Shown here: positions 15,601 to 23,444 of the stretch, in pieces
How positions within the stretch are numbered: the stretch's first letter is position 1
Layout: the number at the start of each line of letters is the position of its first letter
Source: Mycolicibacterium mageritense
GTDB lineage: Bacteria > Actinomycetota > Actinomycetes > Mycobacteriales > Mycobacteriaceae
Direction of reading: 5' to 3'
DNA length: 64,000 bases
Assembly: GCF_010727475.1 (NCBI RefSeq)
Contig: NZ_AP022567.1
Span: forward strand, 5,580,001-5,644,000
Made by a program: the position numbers and the translations under genes
The notes under the pieces: generated by a model
The model's database searches: none
Seen by the model: only the letters and a program-made list of their open reading frames with translations
Told to the model about the DNA's origin: nothing

Positions 15601-18600
15601 GGTCGTTTTCCAGGCGGCCGGACGTCTCGTCGTGGATCAGATCCTTGATGGTGCGGGTGGTGCCGGTCTTGCTCTGCCAGATGGATTGCAGCGCATCCTG
15701 TTCGGCCTTGGTCTTCTGCTTCTTGATGACGCGTTTGAACTCGTCCTCGTCGGTGCCCGCCCCCTTGGTCGCGTACTCGAGCACCTGCCAGTCCTCGAGG
15801 AAACCACCCTGGTCGTACAGGGTCACGCCCTTCTCCTCGTCGACACCCTGGGTCAGGTCGATGATGGTGTCGCGGAAGCTCTCGGTGCCGCCGGTGTAGT
15901 TGGTCTCGAAGTAGCTGCCGAGTCGGCCCATCGACGCCTTGCCTTCCTTCTTGGCGGTTTGCTCGGCGGTCTTTTCGAGCTCCTTCATCTCCTCCTTGTT
16001 GGGGCCGCGGCCGTTGTGTTTGGCCGCGAATTCGACCAGGGCGTCGCGCCGGGCGTTGTCGTAGGCACGCGAATACTGCAGCGCGAGAACCTTGTTGATG
16101 GTCTCGTCCTTGGCGTAGAACCCCGTGCGTTCGATCTGGATCTTGCCCGCGTCGGCCCGCGTGAGATCGCCGGTCGCCAGACCCATCACCAGATCGCGGC
16201 GGCCGGCCCAGTACTGCTTGGCCGCTTCACGTTGCGCGGGATCCCAGATCTGATCGGTCGGCGGGTTGAACGACTTCTCCAGATCGTCCATGAGACCACG
16301 CTTGGTGTAGCCGGCATACTCGGTGGCCATCTTGCCCGTGCGGCGCGCGATCTCGGCGTTGATCTGTTCGGTCTTCCAGCCCTTGGCGTCGCCGTCCTGA
16401 GTCGCCTCGTCGCGGACCCGCGTGTAGACCTGCTCGATCTTCTCGTGGTCGGGGCCCCAGAACCCTTCACGGGCCACCTTGATCTCGATGGCGTCGGCCT
16501 TCTCCTTGTTGCCCACCCAGAGTGCGTCCACGATGGCCCGGTCGTCGCCGCGCAGTTCCCTGGCGAAGTCGACCACGAGCTCCTTGCCGTAGAGCCGCTT
16601 GTAGGCGTCGGCGATCGCCTTGCGTTGTTCCGGAGTCTTGTTGCGCAGCGTTTCCCGGATGAGGGTCTGGTCATTGCTGAACACGCGTCCCATCGCGTCG
16701 GCGAGTGCGGCAGCGTCCGCCGAGGCCTGCTGGTCGTCGAAGCCGTACTGCACGCGCTGCAGGTCGGTGCCCGACAACTCGGATTCCATCCGCTCGTCGA
16801 GATCCTCGTTGTGCGACGCCTTGTAGACGCCGCGCACGGCCTTGCTCTGCTCCAGGCTGAGCCCGCCCTTGACCGCCGCGAAGGCCTTGTCCTCGTCGGT
16901 GCCCCAGGTGTGCTCGAAAGCCTGCCACAGCTGGTCGGCGATCGTGGCCGCGCTGAACCCCGGCTTCTGCATGGCGCCGATGATGTCGAGCTCTTTCCAG
17001 TACGTGACGTTGTCGAGCGCCAGCACCTTGTCGCGGATGTATTGCTGCGCAGATGATTTGCGTTGCCTGCGGAGCCGGATGGCAAGCATGGACGCGAGCA
17101 GCAGGACGGTGTCGCCCTTCGCGTCGCCTTCGGTGAAGTAGGCCTGCATGAGCTTTTGTTCCTCGGCCGTCATCTGCCCGAGGAGGTCTTTGCCGTCGCG
17201 GTCGAGCTTCTCCATGCCGCCGAGCTTGAGATCGTTGATCACCTGCAGCGTGCCGCCAAGGGCGGCGACGGTCTCGTCGGTCTGCGCCTGTTCGAACGCC
17301 TTGTTGTCCTGCTTCTTGGTCATCAGGCCCTGCAGCCATTCGGCGATCAACGATTCGAGCCACCCGCGTTCACGCCCGATACGGCCGTCGGCCCACTTGC
17401 GGGCGGTCTCCACCCCCTCGTCGCGCGCCTTGTTCATCTCGGTGGTCCAGCCGTCGACGGTCTTGGCCAGGTCGGTCCGCAGCGCGAGCACGGCCTTGTC
17501 GACTTCTGCCCGCCGCTCTTTGACCCATTGCTGCAGAGCGGGATCGGTGAGTTCGGTGACCGCAGGTTTCGCAGGTTCGGCTTTCGCCGGTTTGGCCGGT
17601 GCCGGGGGCGGCTCCTTCTTCTCGCGCTGCTCCTGGTCGGCGACCGCGGCCTGTTGGTAGGCCGTGTACTGGTCCTCGCGGGCGCGGTTGAGATCGCGGT
17701 CGCGGACCTTGCGAATCCCGGCCCACGCCGTGGTGTGGGTACTGGCGAACGTCCGCAGTTCCTCGCCGATCCTGGCTTCCTCGGCCCGGACCGCGGTGGG
17801 ATCGACACCGCCTTTGGCCTGGGCCGCCATCGAGTCGAAGTGCCGCTCCCAGGCCTGGAAGGACGCTTCGGCCATGGACTGTGCGCGGGCACCGGCCTCG
17901 GTGGCCCTGGCCACCTGTTCCTGGGTGGCCGTCGCGACCTCGACCGCATGCGCCTGGTTGCCCTTCTCGAGCTCCTTGGCCCGCTCGACGACGGCGGCGT
18001 CGAGCGCGGCCTTGCCGATGGAGGCGGCCTCGGCCACGCGTCCGAGTTCCTGGCGGAACCACAGCGCTTCCTGTTCCTCCTGCTCTTTGCCGAGGTCTGC
18101 GAGCCTGCCGCTCAAGGGTTTCGGGTACGCGGTGGCGCGCGCATCTTTCAAGACCTCGGCGCCCATGCCTTCGGCCTGCAGGTACACCCGGGCGAGCACC
18201 TTGGTGATGTCGGCGCGATGTGGTTCGGCGATGGTCGGTGTCGGTAACCGCTCCGACCCGGTCAGGGTCTGGCCCTCGCCGGGTGCCGGAGCTGGCGGAC
18301 CTTGGGCCAGGGTCTCGTTGACAGCCTTGACCGGGGTCTTCGAGCGAGCCCCCTTCTTGGTCTTCGGGGACGGGGGCGGGGCGGGCGGAACCTTCGTATC
18401 CACCGGCGGCCCTGCGACATTCGGCAGGAACCCGTTCGGGGTGGCGATCAGTTTGGGTAGCTTCTGGTCGGGCAGCTTGCGCACCGCGAGATCCTTGAGC
18501 CGCTGGGTGGCGGCCGGTATCGGATCGGGTGCCGGGACGCCGGGTGCCTCCGGTAACGGTTTGAGCGGCCTGGCCTCCAGAACCTTCTTGGCCTCCAGCG

Positions 18601-19519
18601 GAATCTCTTCGGCCTTCTTGCGCAGTGCCTGGGTACCCGCGCCGCCGACGGATTCGATCGGCTTGCTGTACGTCCCGGCCGGCGCTGGTTGAGGGCGCGA
18701 CATCGTGGCCGCGGCAGTCTGCACCCGGCCCTGCCACGCCGCGACGTCGTCGGACGCCGCCCCCTCGGTGTCCGGCGACGCGGCGGCGGTCGGCAGTTCG
18801 GCGGCGACGGCCGGCGGCTGCTCCGGGCCTGCCGGCTCCTGAGCCTGCGGATTCTCGCGTTCGGCCCCTTCGACGGGCGTCGAGGCTTCGAGTTCGGCCT
18901 CGACGCCGGCGACAGCGCGTTCGGCGTCGGCGGCCGCCAGGTCGTCCGCGGGTTCGGGCTGGGGCGACGTCAGCGGATCGACCTCGCGGGGTTCGACACC
19001 GCTGCGGCGTACCGCTTCTCGGCGTGGTCCGGAGTTCTCCAGCGCGGGTGCCGACACGGCGCCACCGCCGAGGTAGCGCCGATTGCCGTGCTCGACCGAT
19101 TCGGTCGACAGTTCCAGGGGTGCGGGCTCGGCGGTGACGTCGGCTTCCGTGACGACCGCGCCCGGGGCAGCATCGGGCGTGCCGGACACCTCAGCGGGGT
19201 GGTCGGCCGGGCCGCCGAGCTCGCCCGCCGCTCCCGCGAGGGTGGACCGGTGGTCGGTCGGCATCCGGGGCGGGATCGTCGGGCCGCGCCGCTGGACCGT
19301 GCCGGGCGCGGGCATCGGCACGGCAGAGGAACTCAGCAGCCGATTCGCGGCGGCGGCCTGCGCGGGCCGGTAGCCGTCGGCCAGGTGGGTCAAGGCCGCA
19401 TTCGGTGAAACCGTTGCAGTCGGGGCCGAGATGGTCTCCTCGGCCGCCCGGTCCGCATCGGTTTCGGCGACGCGGGCCGTCGACCGCGTCGTGGTGGCGA
19501 GGATCCTAGTCGGCAGCAC
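12659..19519 (-). CDS. Giant 2286-residue injection-system protein: annexin-like repeats, hydrophobic segments, nuclease-like C-terminus
   Basis: Candidate cargo/effector or tape-measure protein. Residues 1-440 are Pro/Ala-rich and disordered. Residues 440-830 are charged helices and coiled coil. Residues 860-1305 contain annexin-like repeats: GTDEDK (873-878) to SELSG (913-917); a second at about 948-991 ending in LYGKELVVDFARELRG; and a third with KGAGTDEDE (1252-1260) to DETSG (1297-1301). Residues 1417-1600 hold several Gly/Ala-rich hydrophobic segments that could span or insert in a membrane. EGFHLLQ (1743-1749) resembles a broken HExxH helix. Coiled coils fill about 1770-2080. The end (2106-2286) has LFGELD (E2109), DID (2151-2153) and LLGDAK (2167-2172), the spacing of a PD-(D/E)XK nuclease core. 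The start is GTG 19519, overlapping the upstream gene by 14 bases; the ribosome site there is weak. Confidence 0.75.
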   Translation of the reverse strand: MLPTRILATTTRSTARVAETDADRAAEETISAPTATVSPNAALTHLADGYRPAQAAAANRLLSSSAVPMPAPGTVQRRGPTIPPRMPTDHRSTLAGAAGELGGPADHPAEVSGTPDAAPGAVVTEADVTAEPAPLELSTESVEHGNRRYLGGGAVSAPALENSGPRREAVRRSGVEPREVDPLTSPQPEPADDLAAADAERAVAGVEAELEASTPVEGAERENPQAQEPAGPEQPPAVAAELPTAAASPDTEGAASDDVAAWQGRVQTAAATMSRPQPAPAGTYSKPIESVGGAGTQALRKKAEEIPLEAKKVLEARPLKPLPEAPGVPAPDPIPAATQRLKDLAVRKLPDQKLPKLIATPNGFLPNVAGPPVDTKVPPAPPPSPKTKKGARSKTPVKAVNETLAQGPPAPAPGEGQTLTGSERLPTPTIAEPHRADITKVLARVYLQAEGMGAEVLKDARATAYPKPLSGRLADLGKEQEEQEALWFRQELGRVAEAASIGKAALDAAVVERAKELEKGNQAHAVEVATATQEQVARATEAGARAQSMAEASFQAWERHFDSMAAQAKGGVDPTAVRAEEARIGEELRTFASTHTTAWAGIRKVRDRDLNRAREDQYTAYQQAAVADQEQREKKEPPPAPAKPAKAEPAKPAVTELTDPALQQWVKERRAEVDKAVLALRTDLAKTVDGWTTEMNKARDEGVETARKWADGRIGRERGWLESLIAEWLQGLMTKKQDNKAFEQAQTDETVAALGGTLQVINDLKLGGMEKLDRDGKDLLGQMTAEEQKLMQAYFTEGDAKGDTVLLLASMLAIRLRRQRKSSAQQYIRDKVLALDNVTYWKELDIIGAMQKPGFSAATIADQLWQAFEHTWGTDEDKAFAAVKGGLSLEQSKAVRGVYKASHNEDLDERMESELSGTDLQRVQYGFDDQQASADAAALADAMGRVFSNDQTLIRETLRNKTPEQRKAIADAYKRLYGKELVVDFARELRGDDRAIVDALWVGNKEKADAIEIKVAREGFWGPDHEKIEQVYTRVRDEATQDGDAKGWKTEQINAEIARRTGKMATEYAGYTKRGLMDDLEKSFNPPTDQIWDPAQREAAKQYWAGRRDLVMGLATGDLTRADAGKIQIERTGFYAKDETINKVLALQYSRAYDNARRDALVEFAAKHNGRGPNKEEMKELEKTAEQTAKKEGKASMGRLGSYFETNYTGGTESFRDTIIDLTQGVDEEKGVTLYDQGGFLEDWQVLEYATKGAGTDEDEFKRVIKKQKTKAEQDALQSIWQSKTGTTRTIKDLIHDETSGRLENDLLVDNDYGGEPDDPAVMVAKATAQLDFERRSGGESTYVDESGEVQTVKNHEYLVLEQRLEDLKAAAKEREQTKDLPDDDPRKMWAQARLDQGTQAFTSGIETHRFLVDQRTELAAQIVTMAVTIVAAVVITVATGGVGSFAGAALIAGAASLFGAAAGIATKMSMKGAAYGTDELGVDIALGVVDAVVSAATAGFGGKLLKGATAAAKTAGTTGRGVLVTLGRMAEGTTLKRAAAHAIAEGAEGFLQSLPTAVLGTALDEKTWTEGNPLFNMLAGVGMGVGMGTFASGTIGGLTNLRGPKSVHVPEPGNVPAIQGRLVDLVPGTAEHAHLEARYFELNPNRTHADFQRDLDGLVMLQAKYNPEVKARLEARLRDNIADLLPVSQKSVVADHPVEMWDTKRFEEFTGSKTGHAVVVVKDGRPTVIVKQGADPLEIAQEGFHLLQAADPKTRPKVARLDESVMSRWSSLDVREKLVLYKEKLDLELEAQRNVVAALEERAGRAVDDPGLAERLARARDTLDNLDKRARDMGRIGPFQRQLMAWGVLPQPPWLDQPARLFAKAPPATRPPPARSRKTTADTKRLAAPPEIVRQRQTVTDLRAQIEGLEARGRQRGGLSTNEAANLESLKSKLADQYAAVPTEGRRAQEAALFDRRPGESPSEYHQRLTAMQDEVYENVLARDNPDLWDRYEALVRRSAADAEELKNLRAKLADVQKRESAIAEKWNENMVARNRADPSQVSGLNVERAKLARELAALNAEAVKLNGLVDGIERRGSLFYADQVWKTIPLVDPTDPLIKSRIGLFGELDSVANLLDGGFETLGRTLDPRQVTSLDAFERALLSRRGQQDIDFIVSRERPGVTEYLLGDAKATADISPRAPEGAGRLKTMSSDPDIQQLGSDWLRGHLPDAALSDRDLRNITEALDEAIKNPGKPVRVVHPDGTVENVVVRRIYAQTFRDADGATRTRFREVVGDPVTLGDPFVP

Positions 19520-20045
19520 CGGGCCCGTCCGGTCCGCGCCGTTCGGCCACCGCGGTCTCGGCGGTCAGGATGGTCCGCTGCCGGACCGAACTCGCTTGAT
19601 CGGCACCGGTATTGGTGCGGCCGAACACCCGCACGCTCACCCGCGCCGGGCGGTCGGACGTCAACCGGACCACGGCTCCCGAAGGCCCGACGGGTTCGAC
19701 TGGCCCCCGCCAGTTTGCCGTCCAGCCCGCCTCGAGGCCTTCGACGACGACGGTGAGCTCGGCCGAGTCGGTGCCCGGGCCGACGATCGCGGCCGCGGGT
19801 GCCGGGGCCGGTTCGCCGATCCTGGCCCACCGGTACATCAGCACAGCGGCCAACCGTTGCGTTTCGGCGTCACCCAGGTCATCTGCCAGCGTCATGACGG
19901 CGCCGGGTACGGCCAGGCGCCGCAACGACTCCGCCACATCTGACCAGCGCTCGTCGGCGAGCACCGTCGACCAGTTCACGGTGAGGTCTTCGGCCAGCCC
20001 GGCCACGACCCGGGCCAGTTCGACGGGCGCAGGCAACCCGGTCAT
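19506..20045 (-). CDS. Unknown 179-residue injection-cluster protein
   Basis: A 179-residue protein I do not recognise. The first half is helical (LARVVAGLAEDLTVNWSTVL and following), the second half appears to be a small beta-sandwich (TVVVEGLEAGWTANWRGP, AVVRLTSDRPARVSVRVFG), which could be a carbohydrate- or protein-binding module. No signal peptide or membrane segment. Its ATG overlaps the stop of the frameshifted proline-rich gene, and its end overlaps the start of the 2286-residue gene by 14 bases, so it is expressed with them. A chaperone or adaptor for the large downstream protein is possible by position only. Confidence 0.6.
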   Translation of the reverse strand: MTGLPAPVELARVVAGLAEDLTVNWSTVLADERWSDVAESLRRLAVPGAVMTLADDLGDAETQRLAAVLMYRWARIGEPAPAPAAAIVGPGTDSAELTVVVEGLEAGWTANWRGPVEPVGPSGAVVRLTSDRPARVSVRVFGRTNTGADQASSVRQRTILTAETAVAERRGPDGPGAAD

Positions 20046-21096
20046 CGCGACCTCCGCAACGTGCGGTCGAGATAGCGTCGCTGGAGCTCGGACTGCATCG
20101 CGGATGCCGTGGCGGCCGGCAGTCGCGCCAGAGCCCGGCGGGGGCCTCGCACGCCGGGGAGCGGTGGCGGACCGGGCTGATCGACTGCGATGAATGTCTC
20201 GCCGGCCGCAGGTGTTTCGGCGACCACCTCAGGGGTTGGAGAGAACTCGGTGGCACCGTCGCCACCCTCGACTCCGTCGATGACGAGATCCACCGGTTCG
20301 GCCGGTGCGGCGGCGGCACGTGGGGCCGTGCTGGCGGGTTCGGCTCGGGCCGAGACGGGGCATGGTGCCAGATCCTGGGCGGGTGGCGGCTCGAGCCTGG
20401 GCGTCGGCCGGGGCGTGGGCAGCTGCGGTGCAGTGGACGCGCGCGGTGGCAGCAGGGTGGCGGCCGTCGGGGGCGCCGGTGGTGCGGGTTCGACGGGTAC
20501 GGCGACCACGACCGGGGCGGGCGGCGGTGTCGCAGGCGCGATCGCCGGCTCGGTCGGCAGTCGCGGGACCGGCGGTCCGGGAGCCATCGGTGCGCGGACT
20601 TCGGTTGTCGCCCCGGCAATTCGAAGCTCGGGTGCGGGACCGCGGTGGTGTGTTGCGGTGGCCCGCGCGGTGTCGGGACCGGCGGGCGGCGGGGCGGGGA
20701 GATGGCAGATTCGACGGGGCCCGCCGAGACCGCCGGGCCCCGGGCCGGCGGTACGGGTGGCGGTGCGGTTGCCTGCGCGCTGTTCGGAGCGCGGGCCGGC
20801 GCGGGTATCGGCAGTTCGGCACGCTCCACCCACTCGACCTCCGGTGCGGCCAACGGCGCGACCACCTCGGGTGCCGTGCGTGTTGCCATCCATCCCGAGC
20901 TCGATTGCCGGGCAACCGGATCCGAGCCTCGCGAGCCGGTCGGCGGAAGCGGCGGCAGGACGGCAGGCGGCAGCCGGTAGCAGGTAGCCGGCCTGGCGGC
21001 CGCGGGGTGCAGCATGCGGTCCAGCTCGCGCAGAAAGGCTGCGACGCGGTACAGGTCGGCGGGGGCTGCGGGCTGGCCGCCGTCATGCGTGCTCAT
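20042..21096 (-). pseudogene. Proline-rich protein gene with an apparent single-base deletion
   Basis: The ATG at 21096 overlaps the stop of the 783-residue gene, and the frame it opens codes MSTHDGGQPAAPADLYRV and a Pro/Ala-rich region. After codon 161 the coding signal moves to the frame ending at 20042 (MQSELQRRYLDRTLRRSR terminus). The switch is at a run of four C on the plus strand (20611-20614, GGGG on the coding strand). One extra G there would give a continuous 351-residue protein, and both ends then fit the ATGA overlap pattern of the operon. As read, the protein would continue out of frame well past the normal end. Either a real mutation or a sequencing error. Function unknown; a disordered linker between two short ordered ends. 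Confidence 0.7.
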
Positions 21097-23444
21097 TGGC
21101 GTGCGTACCTCAACCAGTCGGTGAAAACCTCGTTGGCATAACTGAATTCTCTCGACCGGTCGACTCCGGCCGGCCCTGACGGCGCCGCCCCGAACAGCTC
21201 GGGCGGCAGCATGCGCCCGGTCGCGAGGCTCATCGCATCGAATCCCGTGAAGTCCCGCCGCAGCGTCACCGGGCCTGTCAGCGCAACGTCGACAGTGTTG
21301 CGGCGCAATGTCACAACGGCGACGTCGGCCTCTGGCCCGCACCGGAAGGGCGGTGTGTCGTCGCCGCTCGGCGCGACCGTGGAGAGCCGTCCTGCCGCGG
21401 CGAGATCCATCGCATCGAGCATCGAGCCCGTGGTCCGGACGACGGTGTCGACCTCGACGACGCCCTGCACGACCGTGGCGGGTCCACCGCCCTCGGGTTG
21501 CGCCGTCCCGCGCAGCAGCAGCGTCTCGCCCGCGCGCACCGCGCGGGGGACCGGATCCTCGGGGTCGGTCCGGTCCCACATCGCCGCGGGGAGGTCGGTG
21601 AGCACGAGCGTCGTCGCCCGCGCAGGCACGGTGCCGAGCCACGGCACGTGCTGCAACGGGCCGCCCGCCGGATCGGGAACCGGGGCCGACTCGGCCTCCA
21701 CGGTGGCTCGGCCGAACACGGCGCACAGCCGTGACCACAGGGCCAGCGTCTCGGCGACCAATCCGTCGGCGGCCGGTCCCTGTGCCGATTCGCCGGTGCG
21801 CAACTCGTCGGGCGTGAGCCCGGCGGCGCTCGCCTCGATGTCCGATCCACCGGGGATCAATCCGGCCAGGCCTGCGCCTGCCGCGACCGAAACCCGAACG
21901 GGTACGACGTCGAGCGTCACGCGACCGTGCGCCGCACCAACCCCCAGGATCGTGACCGCGGCCGCCCGGTCACCGCCGATCACGCCGACTTGCCCGGGTT
22001 CGATGTCATCGACGGTGGGCAGCAACGAATCCGGCTCGCCGGTGACCACCTGGGTCGCGGACACCGCAACCGTCGGCCCGACGGTGAGGCCCAGCGCCAG
22101 CAGCCCGGTGTCACCACCGTCGATCAGTGCCCGCAGGCTCGTGTGAAACGGCGCCCGGAAACGCGCCAGCAGCGGAGCCAGGACCAGATCGCGACGCGTC
22201 GTGAACCATCTCACCCTTTGCGGCCAGGTCCACGCGAACGCGGCTTCCATGGTGCGCAGCATCCGCAGGCTGCCGTCGGGGTACTGCAGTCGGCCTGCGA
22301 CCGCCTTGTCGAGCTCGGCGCGCAGTGGCCCTGCCTCCACGGGAACGCTGAGCAACCGGGATGCCGACGCCGTGAGACCGAGTGCGCGGGCCCGGGTGAG
22401 CACCGCGTCCTGCCGGGCCGTCGAGGTCGGTGCCGCGGCCAGCGCGGTGATGGCCGCGACCAGGGCCTGTTGCGCGGCGGGCGTGCCGCGCAACGCCGCG
22501 GCGAGTGCGTTGACGTCGTCGGGCAGGGCCGCGTCGTCGGTGCCCTCGTCATCGAGGATCTCGGCCGCATCGGCAAGGGCATCGGCATCGGCGTCGGCGC
22601 CTGCTCCGAGGTTGCCCTGCGCCGCACGGGTCGCGATCAAGGCGGCCAGGGCACCTGCCGCGGCCGCCGCGGGAATCGTTGCGGCGCGCAGGCTTTCGAC
22701 GAGGGCTGTCGCTTGTGCTGCGAGCAGGGCCGCCCGGCCCGCGGCCGACGGCGGGTCCAACGAGATCTTCGTCGCGTCGGTCACGGCAGCGCGCCGCGCG
22801 GCTGCCAGCTCACCCCAGCTGCGGACGTGTTCGGTGTCGGGCTCGGTTCCCATCGTGGCCAGGACGCGGCGGGTCACCGAGAACAATCCGGCGAGTTCGC
22901 CGTCGGCGCCTTGGATGTCGACCAGGCGATCGGTCGGCCCGACGATCGTGGCCGCCGCGGTGCCCGACTGGGGACTGTAGGACGGCATCGCCCCGAGCGT
23001 CACCACACCCGCGCGGGGATCGACCCGGACCGGCACGGCGCGCGCGGCCATTAGGCGGACCATCGTGAGGTCACCGTCGATCGGTTCGTTGGCGACGTTG
23101 ACGGTGCTCACCGGTCCGGCCGCGAGCTCGAGGTCGTCAAGACCGGGCAGGCGCGCGGTCCGGTCGGCGGGCGACCACGGGTCCGCGACCGGCTCACTGG
23201 TCCCGGACCGGTCCACTTTGGCCGTCGGCAGGCCGGCCACCACCGGCGCACCGAGCGACCTGGTCTCGGTCGGTTGCCTGGCACGCTCGATGACCGCCGC
23301 GACCGTCAGCAGCGCCTGCACCTGGCGGCGCGCCGTGGCATCGGAATCCGCGGCACCCGAGATGCGGTCGACGAAGGTCTCGACCTGTTGCCACATGGCA
23401 CTCCACAGGTCCACCTCCTGGCGCAGCCGGCGGGCGTACTTCAT
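21093..23444 (-). CDS. Unknown 783-residue injection-cluster protein
   Basis: A 783-residue protein with no family I can name. The N-terminus is helical and aromatic (LRQEVDLWSAMWQQVETFV). The middle, about residues 200-390, is Ala-rich helix with an acidic stretch of Asp/Ala repeats (GAGADADADALADAAE). The C-terminal third is beta-rich (VTILGVGAAHGRVTLDVVPVRVSV; VVTLRRNTVDVALTGPVTLR), followed by an ending with aromatic and charged residues (FTDWLRYARQ). It is linked to both neighbours by ATGA overlaps. Size and position after the spike gene would suit a baseplate-peripheral or tape-related component, but nothing in the sequence proves it. Confidence 0.6.
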   Translation of the reverse strand: MKYARRLRQEVDLWSAMWQQVETFVDRISGAADSDATARRQVQALLTVAAVIERARQPTETRSLGAPVVAGLPTAKVDRSGTSEPVADPWSPADRTARLPGLDDLELAAGPVSTVNVANEPIDGDLTMVRLMAARAVPVRVDPRAGVVTLGAMPSYSPQSGTAAATIVGPTDRLVDIQGADGELAGLFSVTRRVLATMGTEPDTEHVRSWGELAAARRAAVTDATKISLDPPSAAGRAALLAAQATALVESLRAATIPAAAAAGALAALIATRAAQGNLGAGADADADALADAAEILDDEGTDDAALPDDVNALAAALRGTPAAQQALVAAITALAAAPTSTARQDAVLTRARALGLTASASRLLSVPVEAGPLRAELDKAVAGRLQYPDGSLRMLRTMEAAFAWTWPQRVRWFTTRRDLVLAPLLARFRAPFHTSLRALIDGGDTGLLALGLTVGPTVAVSATQVVTGEPDSLLPTVDDIEPGQVGVIGGDRAAAVTILGVGAAHGRVTLDVVPVRVSVAAGAGLAGLIPGGSDIEASAAGLTPDELRTGESAQGPAADGLVAETLALWSRLCAVFGRATVEAESAPVPDPAGGPLQHVPWLGTVPARATTLVLTDLPAAMWDRTDPEDPVPRAVRAGETLLLRGTAQPEGGGPATVVQGVVEVDTVVRTTGSMLDAMDLAAAGRLSTVAPSGDDTPPFRCGPEADVAVVTLRRNTVDVALTGPVTLRRDFTGFDAMSLATGRMLPPELFGAAPSGPAGVDRSREFSYANEVFTDWLRYARQ

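Noticed and set aside
20608..20618. Programmed -1 frameshift in the proline-rich gene
   Set aside because: The site lacks a canonical slippery heptamer, since the P-site codon CCG cannot re-pair after a -1 shift; a deletion or sequencing error is simpler.
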